From Jejuia sp040720935 (GTDB taxonomy: Bacteria; Bacteroidota; Bacteroidia; Flavobacteriales; Flavobacteriaceae), in the NCBI RefSeq assembly GCF_040720935.1, contig NZ_JBFDAE010000001.1:62001-126000 (forward strand): a stretch of DNA of 64,000 nt. Reading direction: 5' to 3'. The position numbers were made by a program, and so were the translations under genes. Below are positions 25,824 to 34,796 of this stretch, in pieces; position 1 is the first letter of the stretch, and each line of letters begins with the position of its first letter. Below the pieces are notes generated by a model, which was not told where the DNA came from, did not search any database, and saw nothing but the letters and a program-made list of their open reading frames with translations.

Positions 25824-26153
25824 ATGACAAAACTGGAAGAATTAACAGTATTACTAGTGAATGAAATCAACGATTTTAAAAACGATATAGAAAAGTTAGA
25901 AAAAATAAATGACCACTTAGAAAACACAAAAATCAAGATAGATTTGGTTGAATACAAATTTCTTATAGAAACACATCAACAAAAGATAGTAGCTCATATC
26001 AACTCATTAGAACGTTTTGAAAGTAGGCTAGAAAACATATTGAAAAACTCTAAAATTTATCCAAATTGGGCGGTAATTCTATTACTTGTTAGTGTTTTAC
26101 TTGGTATTGTTTCACTAGTTTATACATACATTTCGATAGGACTATCAAATTAA
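25824..26153 (+). CDS. Small coiled-coil membrane protein of the mobilization module
   Basis: A 109-aa protein: residues 5-75 are charged and heptad-like (EINDFKNDIEKLEKINDHLENTK), and residues 82-105 form one transmembrane helix (WAVILLLVSVLLGIVSLVYTY). It starts 11 bp after the relaxase, and proteins of this layout follow relaxase genes in Bacteroidota mobile elements. Function is unproven; linking relaxase to the membrane would fit. It converges on pckA with a 4-bp overlap. Confidence 0.7.
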   Translation: MTKLEELTVLLVNEINDFKNDIEKLEKINDHLENTKIKIDLVEYKFLIETHQQKIVAHINSLERFESRLENILKNSKIYPNWAVILLLVSVLLGIVSLVYTYISIGLSN

Positions 26154-27727
26154 GGTTTAACAGGACCAGCATTTATGATAGTTTGATCTGTTTCAGATTC
26201 AAAAGTTTTAAAATTATCATGAAACGCATTAGCAAGCTCATAAGCTTTTTTATAATAACCTTCGTCATTATTCCAAGTTTGTCTTGGGCTTAATACGCTA
26301 TCTGGAACATTTGGGCAATGTCTTGGTTGGGCTACTTTAAAGACACTATGGGTATGGTAATCTTTAGGGTTGATATCAGCAAAAGAATCGTCCAAAATAG
26401 CGTTAATCATCGCTCGGGTGTGTTTTAAATCCATGCGCTTTCCAATCCCATAAGGACCTCCTGTCCATCCTGTATTAATCAGCCATACTTTAACTCCTGT
26501 CTCTTTAATTTTTTCACTTAACATATTGGCGTAAACCGATGGATGCAATGGCATAAAAGGTGCTCCAAAACAGGCTGAAAATTCAGGTTTTGGCTCTTGC
26601 ACGCCCTCTTCAGTTCCTGCCACTTTAGCGGTGTAACCCGATATAAAATGATAAGCGGCCTGTTCTGGTGTTAATTGCGACATAGGAGGTAACACACCAA
26701 AAGCATCCGCAGTTAAAAAGAAAATATATTTTGGATTTTTGCCAATAGATGGTATTTGAATGTTTTCAATATGAGAAATAGGGTAACTAACCCGAGTGTT
26801 TTTTGTAATAGAACCATCAGTATAATCCACTTTGCCGTTTTTGTCAATACTCACATTTTCCAATAACGCCCCCTTTTTTATAGCTCCATAAATTTCGGGT
26901 TCTTTGTCTTCTGAAAGATTAATCACTTTGGCATAGCAACCACCTTCAAAATTAAAAACTGTGTTTTCAGGTGTCCAACCATGTTCGTCATCACCAATAA
27001 GTTTACGTTTGGCATCGGTAGATAATGTCGTTTTTCCTGTACCACTTAGCCCAAAAAAGATAGCGGTTTCACCATAGTTTCCCATATTGGCACTACAATG
27101 CATGGGCAGTACATTTTTTTGTATAGGAAGTATAAAATTAAAAACAGAGAACATGCCTTTTTTAATTTCGCCAGTATAGCCTGTACCGCCAATTAAAATA
27201 ATTTTTTCCGTAAAATTTATGACTGCAAAATTTTCATTAGCTGTACCCTGTTTTTCTGGACTTGCTTTAAATCCTGGCGCATTGAAAACCGTCCATTCAG
27301 CCTCAAAACTTTCTAATTCCGAAGGGGTGGGTTCTATAAACATATTTCTGGCAAATAAATCACTCCAGCTATATTCCGTATAGGTTTTTAAAGGAATTTG
27401 GTAATTGCTATCAGCTCCTAAAAAGGCATCTCTAATAAAAAGTTCTTTATCATTGAGATACTTGAAAACATCTTCTTTAAGCGTTTGGAAATTCGCATTT
27501 GAAAAGGGAATATTAATATTGCCCCACCAAACTTTATCCTCTGTTAATGCATCTTTTACAATGAAGCGGTCTTTTGGCGACCTACCTGTGAATTCTCCTG
27601 TTTTAATTACCAAAACTCCGTTATCAGTAATGTCTTGATTTAATTCATTGATGCTGTGATTCATCAAATTTGTTTCAGATTCTTGATAATGGTGCTTTTT
27701 TGATGGATTCAATTTGAATAAATTCAT
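26150..27727 (-). CDS. pckA: Phosphoenolpyruvate carboxykinase (ATP)
   Basis: Converts oxaloacetate plus ATP to PEP, the entry to gluconeogenesis from C4 acids. The full set of motifs is present in a normal-length protein (525 aa): FTGRSPKDRFIVKD near residues 41-54, the kinase loops GLSGTGKTTLS and IGDDEHGW near 225-250, and NTGWTGGPYGIGKRM near 420. The enzyme looks intact. What is odd is its place: it lies inside the element's att repeats, beside the mobilization genes and downstream of the cargo operon. Whether the host has a second pckA cannot be seen. Confidence 0.96.
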   Translation of the reverse strand: MNLFKLNPSKKHHYQESETNLMNHSINELNQDITDNGVLVIKTGEFTGRSPKDRFIVKDALTEDKVWWGNINIPFSNANFQTLKEDVFKYLNDKELFIRDAFLGADSNYQIPLKTYTEYSWSDLFARNMFIEPTPSELESFEAEWTVFNAPGFKASPEKQGTANENFAVINFTEKIILIGGTGYTGEIKKGMFSVFNFILPIQKNVLPMHCSANMGNYGETAIFFGLSGTGKTTLSTDAKRKLIGDDEHGWTPENTVFNFEGGCYAKVINLSEDKEPEIYGAIKKGALLENVSIDKNGKVDYTDGSITKNTRVSYPISHIENIQIPSIGKNPKYIFFLTADAFGVLPPMSQLTPEQAAYHFISGYTAKVAGTEEGVQEPKPEFSACFGAPFMPLHPSVYANMLSEKIKETGVKVWLINTGWTGGPYGIGKRMDLKHTRAMINAILDDSFADINPKDYHTHSVFKVAQPRHCPNVPDSVLSPRQTWNNDEGYYKKAYELANAFHDNFKTFESETDQTIINAGPVKP

Positions 27728-27802
27728 GGTTTTTATTTTTGATATTATTAATGAATAAGGAATTCACTTATGGTTTAAAGCGATTTTAAAAGGTATGAGG
27801 AT

Positions 27803-27845
27803 ACCTGTCAGGTTTCAAAAACCTGATAGGTCTCAAAACCTGATA
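27803..27845. repeat. CCTGTCAGG/AACCTGATA repeat cluster
   Basis: Three related units (ACCTGTCAGGTTT, AACCTGATAGGT, AACCTGATA) with local dyads such as AGGTTTCAAAAACCT lie in the 144-bp gap between the hydrolase gene and pckA. It may serve as a terminator of the cargo operon or be a dispersed repeat. Confidence 0.5.
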
Positions 27846-27871
27846 CTCTTTAAGTGTTGTTATGTAATTGG

Positions 27872-29521
27872 TTAGCTTTTCCCCTTTATAAATTTGACAA
27901 CTTTGTCATTTATTTTAAAGAAATACATACCCGAAGCAAGTTGGGAAACATTGACTTCTTGTTTAGAATGAAATTTTGAAAAATGGATTTTTGAGACTAA
28001 ATGTCCAGAAACAGAATAGATTTCAGCGGCATGGGATTGAAGATTACTATTATTAAAATAAAAAATACCATTTGAAGGATTAGGATATATTGAAAGTTCA
28101 CTTTTAGTTAACTCATCTGTTGATAAAGTTGTTCCATCAGATAATGTTCCTGGTGAAAAAAGAAGCCCTCCAACAACAGTAGAATGTTCAACAAAGCTTC
28201 CTGTTATATCCGGATTTCTTGTTATAGATTGGTTTATATTACTACCAAAGGGACCGTAATCAAATGTTTGTACAGTAGTTCCTCCCGTATTTTTAACCGT
28301 AATGACCTCTCCAGAATTTGTCAAATTCAATGTGCCTGCTCCCTCCGATGCTGTTTGTACTATGGCGCCTCCAAAACTACCTGTTGGTGCTCCACCTCCA
28401 AAAAGCACTAAAAATCCATTAGCAGGTATTATGGTTCCTGAAGGAAATATATGTCTAACTTCATCATCATCTGAAACCGTATATCCTGAGATGTCTAATG
28501 GTAATGCAGAATTATTAATAAACTCAATAAATTCATCATCAAATGGATCTCTAGTACCATCACCATTTGCATCTCCTGATAAGTCACCAGCAGGATCATA
28601 TAATACTTCATTTATAACTAATACTGAAGACATGTTGTCAAAAATATACTGCAAAGCATCATTGGCCATTTGTTGTGCGTTATGCCCAACACCCGGAACT
28701 TCTTTCTTTTCCCAATTAAATGGCACGCTCATGCTTGATGCCGTGGCTTCACTTGTCGTAAAAAAATAACGCCCACGATCCAGTCTATTCAATCCTTGTT
28801 GATTATCAACAACAGTGTTGTGTCTCAAGTTGGGAGAATCTGGGTCGGTGTCATTTTGCCCTAAATGCACATATAATTTTTTAGCAAAAGCATCTGTTAA
28901 AGTGGCATTGGGCAATTGACTTTCGTTTAATCCATAAGGAAAATCGACTGATGCTTCAGGCACCGTGTACCAACCCGCATTTGAACATACCGCAATGTCC
29001 AATTTGCTATTGGGCAAATATTCAACAAAGCGATGTAAAAATTGAGAACCGCCAGAATGTCCCCAAGCATAATAAACTTCCTGCGTTCCAGAAATATCGG
29101 CTTTAATATATTCGAATAAAGGGTCGATAATAGAGATGGTCCATTCGTTTTCGGGATTAAAAGTTGCCAAACTGGGATTATCACCATCATCAAAAATGTT
29201 GGCTAGTTGGTAGTTGTCGCCTGTTGGATAATTAGCATCCGAAAATTCTGGAGCAAATACCATAAACCCGTTGGTATTCGCCATCGAAATCCAATAATCT
29301 CTATAATCATTGGCATTTCTATTAGTCCCATGAAACGACATCAGAATAGGCATCGTTGCCATATTGCCGTTTGGAATATGATAAAACACGGCAACTGTTT
29401 GTGAGTTTAACGGACTTGCAGGTGTATAAATGAACGACCCTGTGGAATTGGCACTTAAATTCTGTCCGAACGAAAATGCGATATATAGTAAAATTATGAA
29501 TGTGATAAGTTTCTTTTTCAT
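27872..29521 (-). CDS. Secreted alpha/beta hydrolase (PHB-depolymerase/esterase-like) with lamin-tail and T9SS domains
   Basis: A 549-aa secreted protein. Signal peptide 1-19; alpha/beta-hydrolase domain about 25-295 with nucleophile Ser156 in GHSGGSQF, a candidate Asp in GQNDTDPDS (about 224-226) and His280 in VPGVGHNAQ. MPILMSFHGTNRNANDY gives the oxyanion strand. A lamin-tail domain (about 300-460) containing a Ca-binding-like loop DANGDGTRDPFDDEF follows, then a type A T9SS C-terminal domain from LSIYPNPSNG. It would be exported to the surface or medium and hydrolyse an ester or amide polymer. The family resembles PHB depolymerases; poly(aspartate) hydrolase PahZ1 is, from memory, a relative. 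It is the last gene of the cargo operon. Confidence 0.85.
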   Translation of the reverse strand: MKKKLITFIILLYIAFSFGQNLSANSTGSFIYTPASPLNSQTVAVFYHIPNGNMATMPILMSFHGTNRNANDYRDYWISMANTNGFMVFAPEFSDANYPTGDNYQLANIFDDGDNPSLATFNPENEWTISIIDPLFEYIKADISGTQEVYYAWGHSGGSQFLHRFVEYLPNSKLDIAVCSNAGWYTVPEASVDFPYGLNESQLPNATLTDAFAKKLYVHLGQNDTDPDSPNLRHNTVVDNQQGLNRLDRGRYFFTTSEATASSMSVPFNWEKKEVPGVGHNAQQMANDALQYIFDNMSSVLVINEVLYDPAGDLSGDANGDGTRDPFDDEFIEFINNSALPLDISGYTVSDDDEVRHIFPSGTIIPANGFLVLFGGGAPTGSFGGAIVQTASEGAGTLNLTNSGEVITVKNTGGTTVQTFDYGPFGSNINQSITRNPDITGSFVEHSTVVGGLLFSPGTLSDGTTLSTDELTKSELSIYPNPSNGIFYFNNSNLQSHAAEIYSVSGHLVSKIHFSKFHSKQEVNVSQLASGMYFFKINDKVVKFIKGKS

Positions 29522-29554
29522 GTGAAATGATTTTTTAGTAAAAAGCGTTTACGA

Positions 29555-30772
29555 CTAAAACACAATTTGTACAAGAAACTCACCCATGGTTTGATTGCTT
29601 CCTTGTGCATTATCAACACTGGTAAGTGCCACTTGCATTTTTAAGTTATTGCCTTTCATATATTTTGTAATACCGAAAGTGTAACTGTTCATATCTGGTA
29701 ATAAAGAATTTACATTCGATTCAAATTCTGGAGATGCATTTTCAAATCTAAAATCGAAACTCAATCCTTTTGGTGTTACATAACCAATTTGGTAATTATA
29801 ACTATCGCCAAGAACTAAGTATTCGCTAATTTGTTGAGGTGCCAGTATTTGTGTCGCAGCGTCGTCTGTATAGGTTTCGTTTAAACCTTTTACGCCAGCG
29901 CTGGCATATTCCCCTAATAATGAAAAGCCTTTATATTTGAATAAAAAATCGATATACGCTTGGGAATAATCGGGCAGGTTGTTGTTACCATCACTGTTAT
30001 AAAGTAAAAAATCACCGTGACCTTCACCATTGGCGTTACTTACCCCATTATTTTTGCTTACCGCTCCACCAACAACCACTTTTAGTTTTTCTTCATGAGC
30101 TAAATCTGCACTGCCCAACCCGTTGCCTTCCGTAAAATAGCCCAAAGGATAAATATCCAATCGTGCGCCAATTTTTAAGCCTCCTAAATCGGTATCTCTT
30201 GAGTCTGCTCCAAAGGAGTTTCTGCCATCGCCTGAGGTTATCGCAAGCATTGGTGCGATACCAAATGTATTTCCAAATTTTGTTTCTATAAATAAACCAA
30301 ACTCACGTCCTGTATTGCTTAAGGTTTGGCTTAAAAAACTGCGGTCTGTAAACTGAAGTTTATCTTCTCTAAAAGTCATTTCCCTATTGTTTGCAAAAGT
30401 CTGTTTTTGACCTATCGATATTGTGATAGATTCAGAAAGATGGTACGCCACCCAGGCATCCAATAACGGGTCGGACAAACTATAATCCGTTTGAATCAAG
30501 AAACTCACTTTTTCTTTTATTGCTTTTCCGCCGATGATGAAGTACGTTCTTTTGGCATTGAATTCATAATCGGAACTTTCACCTTTTGTCTTGCTATAAT
30601 TGATAGAAGGTTGAATAAAACCTCCAAAATTAAACTGATAATTCCCTTCGTTAAAAGAAAAATTCAATCCACTACCAAGTTCAAAGCTTGCCATATTTTT
30701 TTTGCCATTTTCTTGGGCATTTAATAGGATGGACATACCAAAAAACACGATTAGTAATGATAGTTTTTTCAT
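29555..30772 (-). CDS. OprO/OprP-family outer-membrane porin
   Basis: About 405 aa with signal peptide MKKLSLLIVFFGMSILLNAQ; I start at the ATG at 30772 because it gives a clean signal sequence. The mature part is a beta-barrel: FELGSGLNFSFNEGNYQFNFGGFIQPSINYS, KRTYFIIGGKAIKEKVSFLIQTDYSL, ending with the outer-membrane signal FLVQIVF. This is the phosphate-selective porin fold, whose members pass anions. Given the cargo, anionic fragments of the substrate are plausible clients (inference). It lies 20 bp after the M14 peptidase gene. Confidence 0.88.
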   Translation of the reverse strand: MKKLSLLIVFFGMSILLNAQENGKKNMASFELGSGLNFSFNEGNYQFNFGGFIQPSINYSKTKGESSDYEFNAKRTYFIIGGKAIKEKVSFLIQTDYSLSDPLLDAWVAYHLSESITISIGQKQTFANNREMTFREDKLQFTDRSFLSQTLSNTGREFGLFIETKFGNTFGIAPMLAITSGDGRNSFGADSRDTDLGGLKIGARLDIYPLGYFTEGNGLGSADLAHEEKLKVVVGGAVSKNNGVSNANGEGHGDFLLYNSDGNNNLPDYSQAYIDFLFKYKGFSLLGEYASAGVKGLNETYTDDAATQILAPQQISEYLVLGDSYNYQIGYVTPKGLSFDFRFENASPEFESNVNSLLPDMNSYTFGITKYMKGNNLKMQVALTSVDNAQGSNQTMGEFLVQIVF

Positions 30773-30792
30773 CTGTATATTTTTTTGCATTA

Positions 30793-32328
30793 TTAGTTTA
30801 ATAGTCTATAAATCGGTAATTTTTGTTCCTGGCTTGTTTCAAGCACTCCAAAACTTACAAAGCTGTTTGGTGCTTCGGGTTCTAAAACTTCAATGATTAA
30901 ATTGGCGCATCTTTGGTTCATAGGTATTTTATAAGTCCCCATGGGGAAACTTATTTTTTCCTTTTTTACAATCGTTTCAACCGTTTGAAGATTCATTTTT
31001 TCATACTTTACGGCATCTCTTTGATATTCTGAAATCAGGTAACTTTCAACTTCCAATTCGGTCTTTTCATTTAAAGTTTCCACGGTAGCACCCAAAGTTT
31101 TTAATTTTTCTATAAGGATTTCTTCCTCTTTATTGATGAGGTAAGCCTTTGGTCTTTTTCTAGTTATTTTTGGTTTGGACTGCAACGCATCTCTTATGGT
31201 GACTTCCATGTCAATGAGTTCATTAGCATCTAAATCGATGACTTTGATGCTATCCTTATATATTTTTTTGGAACTTGTTACCACGGCATCATTTGCTAAT
31301 TTATTGGCTTTTTCTATTTCGGATTTAACCAGCTCTATATTGTTGCAAGCGGTTTCCAAATACGATATAGCAATTAAAAAACTGCTATTAATTCGTCTTT
31401 TAAACGACGTTCTTCCAATGCCCACACCTCTAATTTCAAATAATGTTGAAATGGTATTATTTAGAGCAAAATTTGTTGCGCTAGAACGTGCATTATGAGA
31501 CCCTTGGTTAAAATGGATTTCGCCACCATAATCGCCAGTGGATACGTAATCATGATGCCTTAAATCATTTTTATCTAATTGTTTTTTTGCATTTTCAACA
31601 AAAAGAGTTTTGGTAAGATCCCTCAAGTTTTTCGGTACGTTAAGATTGCCACTATACAAAAACATAGCATCATAAGCGGCGGTAATTCCGAAGCTTCCCA
31701 TTTGCGTAAAATCTTTACGATAGGGTCTGTACTCATGAAAATCCAAAGCTATTTCTGGGTTAAAACTGGTAAACGCATTTTTAAGCACCGTGGTTTCTGG
31801 AGCCATCAGTTTAGTTTGGTCTCTGTTTAAATCAAGACCATTGGCGCAATATCTGTCTTCTTTTAAATACCCATCAATGTTTGCCATAGGTACAATGGCC
31901 AAATCAATATGATCCAGTAAATAATTATATTGGGCATCGTTTAATATTTTATAAAGTAAATACAACATGGACTCTGTGCTTCCGGACTCATTGCCATGTA
32001 ATCCACCTTGCATCCAAACCTTGATTTTTTCTTTTGAATTGGGATTGGTAAGGCGTACCATAGGAATTTGTTTTCCCTTTTGGCTTTCACCTATAAAGCT
32101 CAATTTGATTTTCTCTGGATGTTGTGCTACTAGTTTATTTAAAAAAGAAGTAAGTTCTTCATAATCGGTATAGCCTTTTTTCTTTTGAAGTGCTGGCGTT
32201 ACATTTTCAATCTGTTCGTGGTCTGGAAAAAATGTTTTCGTTATTTTTTTAGATTGCGGATTTGGTTGTCCGAATACTAGAGCAGAACAACACAAAAAGC
32301 ATATTATGAAAGATTTTTTTATCATCAT
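30793..32328 (-). CDS. M14 family zinc carboxypeptidase
   Basis: About 511 aa, exported (signal peptide to ALVFGQ). Zinc ligands His111 and Glu114 sit in GGLHGNESGS, followed by the substrate-binding NLDLNRDQT motif (N and R), the third ligand His in NQGSHNARSS and the catalytic Glu in TLFEIRGVGIG. An extra C-terminal beta domain covers about 400-511. It would trim C-terminal residues from peptides in the periplasm. The start ATG at 32328 overlaps the stop of the upstream porin by 1 nt (TAATG), so translation is coupled; the ATG 3 bp further is an alternative. Confidence 0.9.
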   Translation of the reverse strand: MMIKKSFIICFLCCSALVFGQPNPQSKKITKTFFPDHEQIENVTPALQKKKGYTDYEELTSFLNKLVAQHPEKIKLSFIGESQKGKQIPMVRLTNPNSKEKIKVWMQGGLHGNESGSTESMLYLLYKILNDAQYNYLLDHIDLAIVPMANIDGYLKEDRYCANGLDLNRDQTKLMAPETTVLKNAFTSFNPEIALDFHEYRPYRKDFTQMGSFGITAAYDAMFLYSGNLNVPKNLRDLTKTLFVENAKKQLDKNDLRHHDYVSTGDYGGEIHFNQGSHNARSSATNFALNNTISTLFEIRGVGIGRTSFKRRINSSFLIAISYLETACNNIELVKSEIEKANKLANDAVVTSSKKIYKDSIKVIDLDANELIDMEVTIRDALQSKPKITRKRPKAYLINKEEEILIEKLKTLGATVETLNEKTELEVESYLISEYQRDAVKYEKMNLQTVETIVKKEKISFPMGTYKIPMNQRCANLIIEVLEPEAPNSFVSFGVLETSQEQKLPIYRLLN

Positions 32329-33629
32329 TAAAATGTAAGGGTTAATATGACTCTCGTAATCCATTCGTTCCCAGAAATTGGGTTTCCGTTATTATCGTTA
32401 ATGCCATCAGAACCATCAACATATGTATGCGACGCTTGGATTTTGGCACCATAACTTCTTGATAAATATTTACTAACACCAAGAGTATAGTAATTGGGTC
32501 GATTATAGAATGTGGCGTTATTCAAAAATGAATTGGTATCTGCATTTAAATGGGTATAGCGCCCATCAACAGAAATACCGCTTTTAAATAAATAGCCCAA
32601 TTGAAAATTATAGGCTTCCCCGAGCATCATTCTTCCTTTAACATAATTTTCGACATCTTGAGTGCCATCAACATCAAAATTTGTGGATGTTGTACCATTA
32701 TTTCTAACACGCTGTGTAATATCGGTAGGAACAGAAGCATCCGATTTAATATATTCGCCTAAAGCAGAAAATCCATTGTATTTAAAGAGAAAATCCACTC
32801 CAATTTTGGTGTAATCCGGTAATGATTCTTCGTCATTGGCATCCAAATAAAGAATAGCACCGCTTTCTCTACCACGTCTGCTACTCATCCCGTTGTTTTT
32901 GCTGTAATGTGCACCCACAACCAACTTAGGTGTAAGTTCTCTTACGACATCGGCCTGTCTAAACTGTCCGAAATATGTAAAGAGACCAAAGGGTAAATAA
33001 TCCAATCGTCCACCTATTTTCAGCCCGCCATGGTCTTTGCCAAACACATTCCCGCCGTCGCCATTGGTTAAAACGAAATAGGGTTTTAAATATGCCCCTC
33101 TTCCCATTCTAAATCTTCCATCCAGAAATAATCCGAATTCCCTAATAGTTGCAAATGCTGAAGTTAAACGACTTCGTTCCACCAATTGCAGGGTGTTTGA
33201 TGACATGAACAGTTCCCTGTTATCGGTATAGGTAGAACGTTGCCCAAAAGTGGCACGAATTCGGTTTGTGAAGTTATAGGACACAAAGGCATCCAATAAA
33301 TAATCGCCCGTTTCGGTATCGGCTTCTGTAGAACCACTTAAATCGACCGCAAAGCGATAATTGAATTTTTGATTTCCAGAATTGCCATCAATCCGTAATC
33401 TTAAACGGCGCATTCTAAAACGGCTTACACTGCTGTTTTCATCAACTTCGGTATAGCGTTTGGTTTCCATATAAGGTTGCACAAAACCACTAAGCTGAAT
33501 ATTATAATCGCCATCACCCCGAAAGTTTAAACCTTCGCCAAATTTATAAGTGTCGAGCTTGATTTGCGCTTCCGCGAAAACACCCGACAATATGAATACA
33601 AGAAGTACGCTGATTTTCAAAATCTTCAT
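32328..33629 (-). CDS. OprO/OprP-family outer-membrane porin (second copy)
   Basis: About 433 aa, start at the ATG at 33629 with signal peptide MKILKISVLLVFILSGVFAEAQ. The barrel shares its layout with the porin at 29555: YKFGEGLNFRGDGDYNIQLSGFVQPYMETKRY, MRRLRLRIDGNSGNQKFNYRFAVDLSGS, TFGQRSTYTDNRELFMSSNTLQLVERS, final strand WITRVILTLTF. The two porins are diverged paralogues flanking the peptidase. It starts 16 bp after the isoaspartyl peptidase homologue. Confidence 0.88.
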   Translation of the reverse strand: MKILKISVLLVFILSGVFAEAQIKLDTYKFGEGLNFRGDGDYNIQLSGFVQPYMETKRYTEVDENSSVSRFRMRRLRLRIDGNSGNQKFNYRFAVDLSGSTEADTETGDYLLDAFVSYNFTNRIRATFGQRSTYTDNRELFMSSNTLQLVERSRLTSAFATIREFGLFLDGRFRMGRGAYLKPYFVLTNGDGGNVFGKDHGGLKIGGRLDYLPFGLFTYFGQFRQADVVRELTPKLVVGAHYSKNNGMSSRRGRESGAILYLDANDEESLPDYTKIGVDFLFKYNGFSALGEYIKSDASVPTDITQRVRNNGTTSTNFDVDGTQDVENYVKGRMMLGEAYNFQLGYLFKSGISVDGRYTHLNADTNSFLNNATFYNRPNYYTLGVSKYLSRSYGAKIQASHTYVDGSDGINDNNGNPISGNEWITRVILTLTF

Positions 33630-33645
33630 TTGTATATGTTTAATT

Positions 33646-34791
33646 CTATGATTCAAAAGTTCCTTTAACAATTATTTTTTTATCTGCCATCATCTGTTGG
33701 CCTTTGGCAAAAACATCGGTTAATTCCAGATTTTCATTAAAACAACATAAATCGGCATCGTAACCCACTTCTATTTTTCCTTTGTGATTCAATCCGAGAT
33801 TTCGAGCAGGGTTGGTAGTAACAAGTTTAAGTGCTTCTGAAATGGAAACGCCACCTTCTTTAATCAATAAAACCACTTCTTCTAGATTTTTATCGATGGG
33901 CGCTTTTCGAACACCTATAGGATTCTTGTTTTCGTCAAATTTTGTTAAACCAGCATGACCGTCGGAACTAAAGGTCATATTATCCATATTGACACCTTCT
34001 TCCAGAGCATATAGAACCGATTTATGTGGTGGTGTATATTGAGATGCACCTGTAGTAATATCTATAATACCGCCTAGTTTTGCAAATGCTATGGCTTGAT
34101 CAAAAAGGGCTTTTGTTCTGCCTACGTGTGTTGGCGAGATGTGTTTTATGGGAAATTTGTATTCATTAACCAATTCAAATAAAACGTCCATTTTAGTTTC
34201 TAAATTGCCTAAATGCACATGCAATATGCCTTTTTTATGACCAATCATGCCACCCACCATAACATCCCGTAATTTCCTAACCAATTCTTGTGCAGTGGGA
34301 TAGGACGACCGGATATCGCTAATGGCAATTTTACAACCAATAACCTTATCGATAAAAATCATATCGCCTTGTATGCTTTCTGTAATGGTAACCGTATCTA
34401 TTCCATAATATCCACAGAGCATATACGCAGAAATGCCTTCTTGATCTAAGGTTTTTACTTTACTGTATAGGGTTCTGATATTTCGGGCGGTGCCATCTGT
34501 ACCCAATAAACTGGAAACCGTTGTTGTTCCGCAGGCAATCAATTCGCTTAAATTCACTTCTGGTGTCATGGATGCAAATCCATCTTTACCACCAGCACCA
34601 ATCACATGGATATGTTGGTCGATAAGTCCAGGAGTCATGATTTTTCCTTGCGCATCCCAAACTTCAGCATCATTTTTAAGGCTATCTAAATTATCAGCAA
34701 TGGCTATAATTTTATTGTTAGCAATAAGTACATCTTTTTTTCCTAGATGTTCAGGAGCATATAATTCTGTATTTTTAATTAGTTTCAACAT
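33646..34791 (-). CDS. Isoaspartyl dipeptidase (IadA) homologue with altered pocket
   Basis: A 381-aa cytoplasmic amidohydrolase. Numbering is offset by 8 from E. coli IadA: metal ligands His60, His62, carbamylated Lys154, His193, His222 and catalytic Asp277 are all present, as are the equivalents of Thr106, Tyr137, Arg169 and Arg233 (Thr98, Tyr129, Arg161, Arg225). Two pocket residues differ: Glu77 becomes Lys69 (GAGGKDG) and Ser289 becomes Gly281. IadA cleaves beta-aspartyl dipeptides; Glu77 contacts the substrate alpha-amino group in the E. coli enzyme as I recall. The substrate here is therefore probably related but not identical. It lies 6 bp after the DcuC-like gene. Confidence 0.85.
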   Translation of the reverse strand: MLKLIKNTELYAPEHLGKKDVLIANNKIIAIADNLDSLKNDAEVWDAQGKIMTPGLIDQHIHVIGAGGKDGFASMTPEVNLSELIACGTTTVSSLLGTDGTARNIRTLYSKVKTLDQEGISAYMLCGYYGIDTVTITESIQGDMIFIDKVIGCKIAISDIRSSYPTAQELVRKLRDVMVGGMIGHKKGILHVHLGNLETKMDVLFELVNEYKFPIKHISPTHVGRTKALFDQAIAFAKLGGIIDITTGASQYTPPHKSVLYALEEGVNMDNMTFSSDGHAGLTKFDENKNPIGVRKAPIDKNLEEVVLLIKEGGVSISEALKLVTTNPARNLGLNHKGKIEVGYDADLCCFNENLELTDVFAKGQQMMADKKIIVKGTFES

Positions 34792-34796
34792 ATGTC

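Noticed and set aside
27872..29521. Cyanophycinase in the cargo
   Set aside because: The enzyme is an alpha/beta hydrolase with GHSGG, not the S51 fold of cyanophycinases; no S51 motif was seen anywhere in the cargo.
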